Assembly (NCBI GenBank): GCA_005406025.1
Contig: BGZK01000141.1
Location: forward strand, 496,001-560,000
DNA length: 64,000 bases
Origin: Eumeta japonica
Lineage: Eukaryota; Arthropoda; Insecta; Lepidoptera; Psychidae
Reading direction: 5' to 3'
The notes under the pieces are model-generated. The model did not search any database. It was not told the DNA's origin and saw only the letters and a list, made by a program, of their open reading frames with translations. Made by a program: the position numbers and the translations under genes. Below, piece after piece: positions 1-13,799 of the stretch. How positions within the stretch are numbered: position 1 is the first letter of the stretch; every line of letters starts with the position of its first letter.

Positions 1-2330
1 TATCGTTTCGTAACTCGGGTACTGCTTTAAACATTCAATTAATTTATACGTACGGACACGTAAAAAGAATATTATTAATATAATAAAAAATATTATTCCT
101 TCATAATTATCAATATTTTGAGGGCATAATACTGCTTATATTAATATAGTATCTGTAATATCGAATATGAAAAAGAAGAATATGTCTGACGTCTATTTAC
201 AACATAAAAAAAATATATTTTTAAGGAATGTACCCCAAAAGTATTTGGATAAATATAACGATAAGATAATAACGATATTACACCTGTACTATAATATTAT
301 TTCAAAAAAAAAAAATGCTGTAATCAACAGAGGTATGAAACGCAGACCAATTACGGATACCAATTACGGATTCGGGACGGGTCTTAAATTTACAAATTTT
401 TTTACGATGTGTAATATTAAAAGTAAGTATATATATATACACAAACCATTGTAAAAGCTTTAATAATATCGCCACATTTGCCATGGCATGTGACATTTAA
501 AAATAAGAATAAGATGGATATCGTTCCGAAACGTAGAACATAAACTCTAGAACAATAGCTAATGGTCACATGTAATTAACATACAGCAGCAGGTAGTCCG
601 CTGTGAATAGAGCTGCGTTTCTTTCTATAAGTTTTCAAGCACAACAATTTCACGGCGCATTATCCGGTTCGTGACAAGTGCCGATTCTGAGCGTCTGGCC
701 AGACTCAATTAGCGTTCACTTCAACGAGATAAAGAACTAAATAGATGTGCAGATAGTGCACTTTTGTTCTTTGGTTAAAGTACGCTGTCTGGGCCGCAAC
801 AAAGATCTAACGGTCTCTGACCGTATTTCACTGACTCAGAGATAAAATTTATGTGTTTTTATATCAATACGATTTAAGCTTTGGTGATATGAAAGTGTAC
901 TTTTTGGATTCTCTAATAAAACTGTCTGTTTCTTAACTCCGGTCTCAAAATCAGAAAATTGGAAATCATGTTTCACTACCATTAATAATCACTTTGAGGC
1001 TAAAAATAAGTTATTCTCATTAGGAACATAATACAACTATGGGTTTATAGTTTTCTACATGTTTTTATTGATTAAAATCAATAAACAGTGAATAAAAGTC
1101 TAATATAGGGTTCAAAGAAAAACGTCGGTTTCGAATCCAGTAAACGACAAAGAAATTCTAATAATAGATATCTAATTACGAAACAACCCATGAATATTCA
1201 CTGATAGAGTAGGTAACGAATCTTGGCAAATATATATTACAGTAATTACTTACCATTTAATATGTTTTACCCAATAATTGTACTATTACGATAGATAGGT
1301 ACACTTAACAATATTTAATTTCTTCACAATTTTCAATCCGAATTGATTTTATAAACCAACTGAACCTTCTTTTGATATACTATACAAATACCGAACTGTT
1401 GTTTACGGGATGGCGATTAGCACTAGAATTTATATATTATTTAACTAGCTTTTGTTTGCGCATCCACCTATATGGACCTAAATCAATATATGTATCTATA
1501 CAATACATATGTATGTAACTGTGAATGCTTACGTCTGTGTATTAAAATACACAATAACAATTTATAGTACATATATAGAAGGTCCTGCGCAATGACATGA
1601 GTTAAAACAATGGCTTTTAGGCGTATTACGTAGAAAACTACTGGGCGATATAAAATGGTGTTTTCACAGTCGCATCATCTAATTTTCAAATGCAGGTATG
1701 TTGTATGTAAAATAGAAGAGAGGTAACGTAAAAAGGAATACATTCTATGTTCAAGCGTACGATGTCGCAGGCAAACGCTAAATCTACGTAGAATATATTC
1801 TTGAGTCCAATTATGTTCTTCTTTATGATAAAAGCATATATACGCTTTGCAGAGGTATATAAATCCGCTCGTGGGAAAGATGTAGGAATGTTACCAATGA
1901 AAATAAGAATATTTTAAATATCTTCTTAAAGTACGAAGTTTCGTCACATCAATATAGTTCTTCCGTGGATGCAACAACAGACATACAGACGGTCAGATAG
2001 AAAGTTGCCATGTTTTCAATTACACACTGAACAAATAACGGCAAAATTTCTATCTAATTTCGTGTAAAATGTTTACAAAATGCTTGTTCAATGAAACGTA
2101 GACACACTACAACATAGCTTAAGATTATAAAGGTTAAACTTTTCGTTTCTTTTCAATTTGTTAACACTTCGCACCAAATTATCTCTCAAATATCATCCAA
2201 AGTACCGATAGTATTACAGTTACCTACGGTGTAAGTTTTTATTAACTTAAGCAGTATAAAAAATATTTACAATACAAAATAATAAAGCACATTTATTTAT
2301 AGAATTTGTAAATTGAAAGACAAAAAATAA
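1..2330. other. Gene-free AT-rich stretch with one regulatory-looking block
   Basis: I see no convincing exon on either strand here. The reading frame at 167-454 is lysine-, asparagine- and isoleucine-rich in the way random AT-rich DNA is, has no splice context and resembles no family I know. Within it a short direct repeat (accaattacggat, about 347-375) is visible. The block at about 560-860 differs from its surroundings: it is more GC-balanced, non-repetitive and dense in short binding-site-like words (see the separate entry). The remainder is unremarkable non-coding DNA. Confidence 0.6.
560..860. promoter_or_regulatory. Candidate enhancer-like non-coding block
   Basis: This GC-balanced, non-repetitive block stands out from the AT-rich flanks. 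It holds a homeodomain-type core (CAATTAG near 707), GATA-type words (GAGATAAAG, AGATAG) and HMG/TCF-type cores (AACAAAG, CTTTGG). It has no long reading frame and no recognisable transposon sequence. Conserved insect enhancers often look like this. The call rests on composition and motif density only, since motif matches this short occur by chance. Confidence 0.3.
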
Positions 2331-2399
2331 GTTGGACACTCTAGTTACATATGAGATAATTGCAAAGACAAGAATGACCTATGACAGTAGTAAGTAATA

Positions 2400-3110
2400 A
2401 AAATGGGCTGCACGAAATTAATAAGGTAATAGCTGAACTTTGTTGGTTCTAACTGAAACTAGAGATTACAAAGATCGTGGATGATCTTTACCAATTCTCA
2501 AAAACGGACATTGAGATCTGCACTAAAGGAAGAAAAATAAGAATAAAAGATTAAAGGAAAAAGGAAATTAGGAAATTAGGATTTCTTTCAAAACAAAAGC
2601 TCGACATCATCTAATGAGCACCGCCTTAAGATCTACTACAACAGAAAGAAAAATTAGACGTCCTAGTTACACATGAGAGCCTTGGGTAGACCGAGCTATT
2701 ACAACAGAAACCAAGAAGAAAAGGCGATTATAGTACAGAGCAAAGCGGAAACTTAAAAGGCTGTCGATGACATTTGTCAAGTTCTTAACGGTCGCTAAAA
2801 CCTCTTCACCAAGCTGAGAACATAAACAATGAAAAATCAACTGAAGAAAAATCCAGAAAGGATTTGTTTAAGAGCTCGACACCATCTACTCAACTCTGCT
2901 TTAAATTCTTCTACAACAGAAAGTTATTCGCACTTGGGAGATTCGCATAACAAGACAGTAGTTTTTACAACAGGAACCAAGAAGAATAAACGACATTAGC
3001 ACAGACTATAGTAGAAATTAGAAAGGCTGCAGATGAACTGTTCCGACTCTCAGAAATGGACGTCAAAGCCTGCACCAAGCAAAGGAAACGAAGAACGAAA
3101 GAGAAACAAA
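2400..3110. repeat. Degenerate tandem repeat, unit about 265-285 bp, roughly 2.5 copies
   Basis: Several words recur at a similar spacing. AGCTCGACAYCATCT occurs at 2598 and 2873. ACAACAGAAAG occurs near 2638 and 2913. AACCAAGAAGAA occurs at 2709 and 2975. A 'gatga-c-ttctc/agaaa-gga' block occurs near 2480, 2766 and 3032. The copies have diverged by substitutions and small indels. In the last copy one plus-strand frame reads KAADELFRLSEMDVKAC, but it carries stops before this and matches no protein I recognise. It could be a decayed coding repeat or an expanded piece of a mobile element. Confidence 0.6.
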
Positions 3111-3120
3111 AGGAACATAC

Positions 3121-3345
3121 CTTCCCCATTATATTTATTGACACACTATAGTATCTATTACCTATCCCGAATCCAGTTTCTGGCTAAAGGTTGCACGAAT
3201 ACCGGCTGGCTCTACACTCTCGTCACTCCTAATCCAAGCTAGAACCTACACTCCCCCCGATATTTACGCTCCCTTCGGTGTATCGGGACTTGTCCCTTTC
3301 AGTCATTGCGACTGGCTGAAGGTTGAGCGATGATGATGATGAGAA
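3121..3345 (+). repeat. LINE 3'-end-like repeat with (GAT)n tail
   Basis: The stretch is GC-richer than its flanks, runs through 'cgctcccttcggtgtatcgg' and 'tgcgactggctgaaggttga', and ends in gatgatgatgatgag at 3329-3343. This layout, with a GC-rich 3' end followed by a short GAT microsatellite, is typical of non-LTR retrotransposon 3' ends dispersed in Lepidoptera. I recognise the pattern but cannot name the clade. The tandem repeat directly upstream may belong to the same insertion. Confidence 0.5.
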
Positions 3346-5829
<2,484 letters not shown>

Positions 5830-6775
5830 CGCGCCATGATTTTTTACGGTTTTCGCTGAAGTTTAAGTCAAGAAAGTTGTCAGAGACTTCATCACTAAAC
5901 TTGCATTCGGTGATGAAGTTGATGATGAAGCTCTATCTTGAAGCTCTGTGTATTCCTGGTTCAGTGAATTCAGACGTGGACGTGATCACCTCTTTGGCGA
6001 TTTACGTGAAGATCGACCGGCGACTGCAGTTACCGAAAGTAATATTGATATTGTACGATAATTCATAGAGACTGAAAAAAAAGGTGCTTTTAAGGCAAAT
6101 TCGTACAGCATTAGGTACTGGTATCAGTAAAGTGCAAAAGATTTTGCACATACATCTGAAAGTTCGGAAGCTTTGCACTCTATGGATACCCCATGATTTA
6201 ATGGATGACCAAAACGACTGCGTGTACAATGGTATCGTAAAATGATAATAATATGACGGAGGACTTTGGAAGGACATTGGCTGTATTACATAAATACAGG
6301 CCGCGAGAGCTGGGTGTAGTGCTCTGAACCCGAAAGAAAACGCCAATCGGCAGAATGGGTCTCCATTTGACGCTTGGCCGATGAAAATTAAAAAAAGTCA
6401 AAGCATTGGTGAGAAAATGGTTGCTTCTTAGTTCGCTAAATCAGGACCTTACAGTACCTCTTGTTAACCAAAGGACAGTAATTGAAAGTGGTATATAAGT
6501 ACGTATTTGTCCAGGGTGTATGAAAAAATTCGCAAAAACCGTCATCCCAACAAAGTCGTCCTTAACTACGACAATGCGTCCACACATTTTGCTAAAGTAA
6601 CTAAAATTAAAAATAAACTTAGAGATATATGATTTACAAGCCCCAAAGCAGCAGTGAATGCGTTTCAAAAGGCCCTTGAAGACGTCCTTAAGGAAAACTG
6701 GGCCAACTGTTTTTTACAATTGTTCCAAAGAATGCAAAAGTTTGTAAATGGCGAGGGAATACACTTCAAAAAATA
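5830..6775 (+). pseudogene. Decayed mariner transposase (fossil copy 1)
   Basis: Frame-by-frame reading gives an ordered mariner transposase broken by stops and frameshifts. The N-terminal HTH region reads FGDEVDDEALS then VYSWFSEFRRGRDHL. It is followed by DLREDRPATAVTESNIDIVR, then LGTGISKVQKILH and RKLCTLWIPHDLMDDQ. The D34D-type segment reads VVLNYDNASTHFAKV near 6560-6600, and the C-terminus reads SPKAAVNAF, ENWANCFLQLFQRMQKFVNGEGIHF at about 6640-6770. This order matches the Tc1/mariner family, where a DDE/D domain performs cut-and-paste transposition at TA sites. At least three stops or frameshifts interrupt it, so it is inactive. Terminal inverted repeats were not identified. The separate frames at 5757-6068 and 6748-7008 are fragments or shadows of this fossil. 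Confidence 0.88.
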
Positions 6776-7837
6776 ATAAATATATCATAAACCCAAAACA
6801 TGTATGGTCTCATTTAAAAATGATAGTCTACAAATTTTTAGCATTGGCCACGTATTTTTTAATATTTCACTTATATATTAGCAAGATAAATACATTGAAT
6901 GCATATCGTATCAATACACTGTTAGTTTCACAACACTACACAAAAATAAATCGATATCATTTACCTCAGTCAATCACGAAGGTCGTATTTTTTCTCGTAT
7001 CTACCTAACGTTTGACCTAGAAACGATTACTTACTGTTTTACAATAGCCGTTTTCGATTACGACTTTATCAATAAATTATAATCGAATCGTAATGATAAC
7101 CTCAACAAAACCAAAAGTGTTCGATAGCGATTTTTGTCTCGATTCTCGAATTTAAAGGACCTTGGCACGGATATTTTCGTATAATTATCGGAGTCAACCT
7201 TCGTTATTCGGTAATGAACGCCTCGTGAACGTAGCGAGCTCATCGATCAATTAAAGTTACGATATATTTCAATCACCGTCGATAATAACAGTGCAGGGAT
7301 GCCGAGCCGAGCCCTGGAATAACCCTTTGGTCCGCCGAACGTCGCGTTCCCTTTGCGTCCCTTACCATAGCCGCTCTTATCCGTTGACCCGTCTCGTACG
7401 CCCGAAGAGGGTGTTTTAAAACCTTTTTTTTTATTTAAGCTTCAAAGAGTTTTAAATATGTTATTTATTAGAATTCTATTTACGCTACAGTGTAAAAAAA
7501 AATAATAACGTTGATGCGTAATTAGGAATTTTGTCGGCCTAAATTTTTACGGTTGTATGAGCAATGATAAAATAACATCAGATCGTAAATATCATTACGG
7601 AATCATATACAAAATCGGTAGGATGTACTTATTTGGGTAGATAATATTCGATAAGAATAAAAACATTATTGATAAATATTGAGGAAGCGATGACATTCGT
7701 CATTTTTGTGTAACGCAGTAGAATGCCATTTATTTACTTGAACAACGTCCCAGACAACTGTTGTTAAAACTATTTAGTCATTATTCCTCTTCATTGATTT
7801 CATTTTTGTCAGGTTCATTACCCTTTTCATGTAAAAC
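6776..7837. other. Non-coding DNA with a GC-richer block at 7240-7415
   Basis: Most of this stretch is AT-rich and featureless. At 7240-7415 the sequence becomes CpG-containing and non-repetitive (for example gccgagccgagccctgg and cgccgaacgtcgcgttccc), like the other island blocks in the window. No exon is supportable, and a regulatory role is only inferred. Confidence 0.4.
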
Positions 7838-8118
7838 AGCTTTAACATAAACTGTTAAAGCTGTTGTGGTCTGAACACGTAGAGTGGTGTGTTTCAAACT
7901 CTCATTTGTAATGATTAACTGCTGTTAAAATTAAAAACTAAGCATGTCGAAATATCGGTAATAAGTATCGATAATGACTCTAAGATCATCTTATTAACTG
8001 TCAGCTGTGAAGTTAAAAAATCGTATTTCGACGTGCTTAGCTTTTAACTTTAACAGTTAGCATTAACTTTAACAGTTAGCACTTAATTATTTTAAATGAG
8101 AGTTTAAAGCACACCGGT
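7838..8118. mobile_element. Foldback MITE-like element with long inverted arms
   Basis: The left arm (about 7884-7954) and right arm (about 8021-8117) are imperfect reverse complements. GTGTGTTTCAAACTCTCATT matches the reverse complement of AATGAGAGTTTAAAGCACAC, and AAGCATGTCGAAATA matches the complement of TATTTCGACGTGCTTAG. The right arm contains a direct duplication of AACTTTAACAGTTAGCA (8046-8062 and 8065-8081). A small perfect hairpin AACAGCTTTAAC / GTTAAAGCTGTT precedes the left arm at about 7838-7868. There is no transposase reading frame. The exact termini and target-site duplication are not determined. Confidence 0.65.
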
Positions 8119-9599
8119 GATGATGTGCTGAACTTTGAAATTTATACAAAATACAAGAAAAAAAGCACAAAAAGATTTACATTCATGCTATCAGATTTTG
8201 TTCAAAAAAATTATAAGCAGAGTAATTTTACACCCGCACGAGTTCAATATTTTTTATTTCAGAATTTGCACCATTAATAAAGCAATGCCACCCCCCGACT
8301 GTAATTCGTTCTCCTCATTTAACTAACTCGAGGTCGCGTCGTAATCGTAAATAGCTTAAAGATGGAATATATCAGAGAAGACCAAAGTACGACTCGCCAT
8401 CGTCTTGAATTTGAACAGGAGTATAATGAAACAGGCGCGCTTTGTCTGTTGTATCTACTATGTATAAGTATCTACACAGGATTACGCTAAATACCACAAC
8501 GTTTATGAAAGTAGAATAAATGTTCGTAAAAAAACATTATCGATTTTCCAAAGATTAATAAGCTTAGCATAGTAAATACTAGAAATTGATACAAAATTGC
8601 GGTTCCAAGATTGAGATTAAGGATCGGTACTTCCTAAATGAGAGTTACTCAAAAATGTATATACATTTTTATCAACAACGTACCAAAAAGCATTAAATCT
8701 AGACAATAAACAGCCGAGAAGTATATTAAAGGGCAGCTCATGAATACACACATGCCGTAGGTTACTGGCAATTGTAAATAATAATATAAACTCACGCCTA
8801 TTTCCTTGCAGGCCAGTCTTAAACTGCTTTGACATACATCGCTTTGAAAATAATCAGCAAACTTTCTAAAATCTTAAAACGTCGCCATTAAATGAAATCT
8901 CGATTTTCCGAACCCGGACTGAAAACAATAACATCCCTAATTTTGCAAAATTTTCAATTCACTTAGCAGGAAGTTAAAAATAAATTTTGATAGGTTTCTT
9001 CCTGTTAATCCCCTTGTATTTTCAAAATCGGTGATACAATTTGAACGTTGAAAAAAACGTGTTCTATAGTATTGTATTTTTAAAAATACAATGGATTTTC
9101 TCTTTTTTAAGGTTCCATATCCAAAGGGTTCAAACGGGATCCTAATACTATTTTTAATTATTTTAGTTAATACCTATGTGTTTCTCTTAAAGATGTAATT
9201 TTCTCTTTATAGATTAAAGGTATGGTTATAGAATGATATGATATTGTCTTGCTGATTTTATAAAATCAAACCTTAGCAATTCGATGCGATTGTTAAAAGA
9301 AATAATTAAGATATAAGAAAATATTTTGCAAATAGAACACCTTTCCAATATTTCGTTCCATAATTTTAGGAAAGCCGATGAACATGAAATAGGTTGCTAC
9401 GTTGCAGTTTTTTATTGAATGTAATTGTGACTATTAACGAACTTTAATAAAAACGTCGTTAAGATTCGCAGTTCGATAAATGAAACTTCGACCCTAGAAT
9501 TACAGGATGAAATGATAGAATAATGATGATATTCTTTAAGAAAAAACATTCGCGAGTACGAAACCTCTCGATAGAACTTTCTACCAAGAAGATCTGTCG
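8119..9599. other. Non-coding DNA; palindrome and a repeat remnant
   Basis: There is no exon here. A perfect 22-bp palindrome (ATTGTATTTTT/AAAAATACAAT) lies at 9071-9092. At about 9111-9160 'ttaaggttccatatccaaa' followed by 'gggatcctaata' resembles, in reverse, the tail of the dispersed repeat that is better preserved at 45.1-45.7 kb. Confidence 0.45.
9071..9092. repeat. Perfect 22-bp palindrome
   Basis: Two 11-nt halves are exact reverse complements with no spacer. It is AT-rich, so chance or slippage origin is possible. No function is assigned. Confidence 0.9.
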
Positions 9600-9870
9600 T
9601 CAGGCGTGAAGGAGCGGCCACCCAATGCAGTACGTCTCGAAACGCACGTCTCTTACTAGTATCCTGTCAGCCAGTAACAATTCGACAATCGCAAGCCGAC
9701 AATGGCGTACGAGGTCGGCAGAGGTTAACGCCCGCGGTGTGTCGCAAACGCTGCAAGGCCGCCGAAGCGTTAGGCCTGCCAAAATAGCAGAAGAGATTTC
9801 GCAAGAACTGACTGGAAGATGTAGACACGCCGCACTTCGACTAATCGTTTTCGAAGAGGCAGAATTTTAA
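9600..9870. other. GC-richer block open in two frames, unidentified
   Basis: This block is GC-richer than its flanks and is open on both strands (plus 9625-9870, minus 9600-9782). The plus frame would read RTRSAEVNARGVSQTLQGR and KIAEEISQELTGRCRHAAL. Neither strand shows a motif I recognise, and no splice boundary decides the frame. It could be a remnant of a retroelement gene, an old exon or a conserved non-coding block. Confidence 0.25.
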
Positions 9871-10073
9871 TACGAGCAATTTAAATAAATTTTATATACT
9901 GACGTATACTTGAGGAAGATCTAAAAGAACACTCCCTGTTTTTACTAAGGCTTAGAATTACATACCTATTCAAATACATTTTTAAATATTACATAATGCA
10001 TCCCATGCGGGAGAAGTTTCGAAAAGAAACTATATAGCGCATTATAAATGTGACGATTTACATTTGTATTTTA

Positions 10074-10127
10074 AAAAATATTTACGTTAATATAATATCT
10101 AATATATATATTAACGTAAATATTTTT
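10074..10127. repeat. Perfect 21-bp inverted repeat (hairpin, 12-nt loop)
   Basis: AAAAATATTTACGTTAATATA at 10074-10094 is exactly complementary in reverse to 10107-10127. The arms are identical and the spacer is 12 nt. It could be a small MITE or a cruciform-prone sequence. No transposase or RNA evidence is available. Confidence 0.85.
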
Positions 10128-10659
10128 ACGTTATTATATGTTAATAGTCTTAAATACCAAAAATTACTCCGCTAAGTGAGATGTTCCTAGGAATACTAAA
10201 TTACGAAGCATAATGGAAATTTGTATTAAATAAATCTCTATTTAATACATTGATAATGTATTCTATTGCAAGTGTAAGTAATTTGACTCAAACGAAATCT
10301 TTAATTAATAAATGATCAAAAGACATTATTCATAAATTATACATTGTTAGAACATGCATCACAAGTAGTTTCGTACTTCTATTACTCTGTTTTAAAAAAA
10401 TATTAAATTAGTATCAAACGATTAATTTTCGCAATAAAATCGTATTTTACCATATTTACTGTCATCTTCCTAACCCAATCGGTATTAGGAATTGCACACG
10501 TATTTCAAAATTTTGGTCAAACTTCTTTAATACACAAAACTTCAACGGCGTTTCTCTTTATTATTAAAGGTAGCGACGATTGATATTCTCTATATACATA
10601 TCGATTAGTTTAGACAAATAATGTGAGATGTGCTCCACACTATAATGCCAAATTAATCG

Positions 10660-10725
10660 ATTAGGGCTGGAATTTGCATCTCCTACGGCACAGGTGAGCG
10701 TGCTAACTACTACGTTAGCACTATT
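10660..10725 (-). repeat. tRNA-like / SINE-head-like remnant
   Basis: On the minus strand GTAGTAGTTAGCACG resembles a degenerate A-box/D-arm, and GCAAATTCCAGCC 25-30 nt downstream resembles a B-box/T-arm. The acceptor stem is not intact, so this is not a tRNA gene. A decayed tRNA-derived SINE is the likeliest explanation, weakly supported. Confidence 0.25.
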
Positions 10726-11406
10726 TTATCTGATAAACATCTATACGTATATCAAACTACATCCGAAATACCTACACATTCTCGAGCGAATAGATTCATG
10801 AAACCTGAAAGTAACTTTTAAAATGTTCTAGTTATAAAAATTGAACGTGTTTAAATTTATTTAGACTTAATTGCCATTACTTAAAGATATGACAGATAAA
10901 ATATTAAAACTTAACTAAAGAGAGTAAGACTAGGTATTTAATACTCAAGATAATGTAATTGTACTCGTAAATAAACACACTAATGATCGAGTTCAATTTA
11001 TTGTTTTAATGTATATATATTCTAGAACTTATATAGCAACGGGTTGGTCTCCAAGAAAGTGTAAATACAGACCTTCACACCTGTTAAGGGAACGGGCAGG
11101 TGACACTTTGAAAAGGGTCGGGATTTGTCTGTAAGTCTGTTTGTCAAGCTAGAATGGGTGGCTCAACATTTTGGGTCGTGTCGTAAAGTGAGGTAAATCA
11201 GTCTACAAATAGTTCCTTTGAAGTAATTTCGTGTGTCGAGTTCATACAACACAATATTATATCATTTATTCCAGGATGTCTTTCATCATTAACGTAGCAA
11301 TTTCCGCTTACGTTCATTGACAAATTGCAAAACTGATCTCCGTAAAAGCCCTTTCACTCTGTCGCTTACTTTCATTTTTGAGTGCGACCGATACAGTTGT
11401 TTATTT

Positions 11407-11419
11407 TGCTGACTCAGCA
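11407..11419. promoter_or_regulatory. Perfect 13-bp MARE / CncC-Maf site
   Basis: TGCTGACTCAGCA is an exact match to the Maf recognition element (equivalently TGCTGAGTCAGCA). This is the palindrome bound by small Maf with Cnc/Nrf2 proteins and overlaps an AP-1 core. The match is visible. Occupancy and target gene are unknown, and no stress-response gene is recognisable nearby. Confidence 0.5.
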
Positions 11420-11989
11420 GTAGCGATACTCCATCGAAATTGCGTAACTATCATGGTACTATGGGACCGGTTGAATCGAAAGCAATTTAGTAAATAATGA
11501 AATAACCTACTTATTACAGTGTCTCGTGACGAAACTGTACACGTATCTACTTAGAATTAAAATAAATGTTGACGTAACGAAAATTAACTTGAAATAACGA
11601 CAATCACTCTCTTAAATACAGTAACATAAGTATGCAACTTATTCATGTGTGTTTGGTTAGTCATCCTAAACTTTTGTAATCACAAGTATGCTGACACAAT
11701 CACGACGAGGCGTCCAAAATACAGATCCGAAATAAATAGTACAGAAAGATCACGAGAAAAGATACAGGATAAAAAATAAATCATTGATTTAGTTGAATTA
11801 CAAAAAAATAACATTAAGTAAAAAAACGTATTTCAAGGTTTCAGTCGCGAAACGAAACGGAAATAAAAGACCATGTGAACTGTGACAACAAATGTTTACA
11901 TGTTATAAATACGTTGTTCATAACTTGTGATACGGTCGTTGAAAGGTTGTCGGTCGTTTGTAAAATTCTCGATGCAGAATCTGGGTTGG

Positions 11990-12400
11990 TGAGATCTCTC
12001 CCGACCGGTTCGCGTCTCCGATACTCTCTTACGTTTCTTGTGTTACGCAACCGAAGCGAGGCCGCCGAAACATCTATCTTTAGTGTGGAGTACGCGATGA
12101 CGTCACATAGAAATATCTACACTTTCCGTCGTAAACTAACGGCATTATAAAGGTATCGAAAATCACTTCCGGAACGCCCGGTCTGTGTATAGATGTTGCA
12201 ATAGTCGTCGGCGCGCATTTAAAGGTCTCAGGTTTATCATTAGCGAATTGACGTTTTACCGAACCTAGGCCACGGTCAGAACAACGGATGCAATAAGTTA
12301 TTTTAATGAACCGATAAACGTATTGTCGTATTCGAAATCGAGCCGGGGACCTATCCCTTCTGAAATGTTCGTTGCCAAAATCAACGAGTCTATTGACAAG
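11990..12400. promoter_or_regulatory. Promoter-like CpG block with CRE and TATA
   Basis: A CpG-rich, non-repetitive block carries a perfect palindromic CRE (TGACGTCA, 12098-12105), TATAAA at 12146-12151 and an ETS-type CTTCCGG about 20 bp further on. The spacing would place a plus-strand start near 12175. No coding exon or clean splice donor was recognised downstream, so this may be an enhancer or the promoter of a non-coding transcript. Confidence 0.35.
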
Positions 12401-12799
12401 AAACAACCTTTGTTTTATTTAATTTCACAAAAAACAAGCAACTGTCGGAGGGTTTCATCATAAGAATTTTATCCTGTATTGGATCGATTGAATAAATAAT
12501 AAAATCAATTAATCCATTACATGTAAAACTTTGAAAACATTGCATAATCTTACTCACGTATATTCTTATATGATATACTTCTTTCGAAGAAATATTTTAT
12601 GAAGAACAATAAAAACTGATGAGGCTATTAAAAAAAAAAAAACTTTTAACAGAGGAAAGGCAATAGTACAGATATGACACGAGAATGATATGATATAGGT
12701 TTAATAAGTTCGCACGACTTATTCATGCCAACTTTCATGCGATTCACCAATAAACGGACAAATATTACTTCGAAAGAATTTTTTCTTTCTCGTTCCTCA

Positions 12800-13060
12800 T
12801 TATATGGTACACGGAGAATTTCATACACGACGAGGTATGCGTTTCACCCTTTGCCCTATTCACGGCGCCTTTCGTAATCTTCATCAGGGCCGATTATCAG
12901 GCCGGGCCCGTCGGCCGGCCGGCGTTTCATTAGCGCGAACCGTCGCCCTGCCGTTAGGTATGCGCTCGTCAGTTGCACCCGGCGCCGTTCGCCTCTACCG
13001 CTTCACCGGGTGCTCGCCGAGCGAAGGAAGGGAAATAAATGATTTAGGTTGTTTTGATGG
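12800..13060. promoter_or_regulatory. GC/CpG island, likely regulatory
   Basis: This is one of the most GC-rich stretches in the window, with repeated ggccg/ccgg words flanked by AT-rich DNA. It contains homeodomain-like words (GTAATC, GATTATC, CATTAG) and an arthropod initiator-like TCAGTT near 12970. A 100-codon plus frame (12804-13106) crosses it, but its arginine-, proline- and glycine-rich translation looks like GC-driven composition rather than a protein. No splice sites support coding. Confidence 0.35.
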
Positions 13061-13799
13061 ATTAACTTTGAGTAACAAATTACGTGAACTTGTTAGAAGG
13101 GTCTAGATACTATGATAAGGAATATATTAAACTTTTTTCCTCAAAACTTTAATTAGAAATTGATCCATTATTAAAAACGATTTAATTTATATTATAAATG
13201 AAATAATAAACATACATACATTTTTTTATGCACACGCATAGGTCTTTGTTGGGTGACCGTCATTTTAAATAACACTCTTATATTGAAGTGTCTGTGTACA
13301 TATTTGGAAAAGTAGGTACTTGGAAGTTAGAAACAGGTAATATTTGTCCTCCTTGTTAGATATTGTTACAATCTCTATTACCAGGCAACCCTAAAGAAGG
13401 TGAAGTTTTAAAAGGAATTTAAAAACATCGATTTTGTTTTTTTTTACCTTTAGTACGTCCGCTCTCGTAGTGGCAAAATGGTACAAGCGCACAAGAAGCT
13501 TGGAAATTTTTGAAAAATTAATAATACTGCAAGACTTACACATAATTCTAGTTATACAATGAATTTTCAACATTTGTATAGGCGCAAATCTTAAAGGCGT
13601 GAAGTCGAAGGTGGAATTTTTGTTTGGGTGTAGTTCTCAAATTGAGTAGAATGTTTGGAGTGATGTCCAAAATGGTTTGATATGAAAATTTTATAATTAA
13701 ATCTAAGTGTAAATATTGTAGTAGACATAATTTAATTGATCTGTACTATTAGATAAAAGTTGAAGAATACACCAAATTAAAACCTGTGGTCTAAATATA
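13061..13799. other. No gene or repeat recognised
   Basis: AT-rich DNA without recognisable exons, elements or strong motifs. The short minus frame at 13391-13573 has no supportable identity. Confidence 0.55.

Larger units (their letters stand above)
9871..11989. other. Non-coding DNA with several small signals
   Basis: AT-rich and without recognisable exons. It contains the 21-bp inverted repeat at 10074-10127, a tRNA-like remnant on the minus strand at about 10660-10725 and a perfect MARE-type palindrome at 11407-11419. The remaining sequence shows nothing I can name. Confidence 0.5.

Noticed and set aside
12804..13106. 100-codon basic reading frame
   Set aside because: It spans a GC/CpG island and has an Arg/Pro/Gly-rich composition expected from GC-rich DNA, with no domain or splice support.
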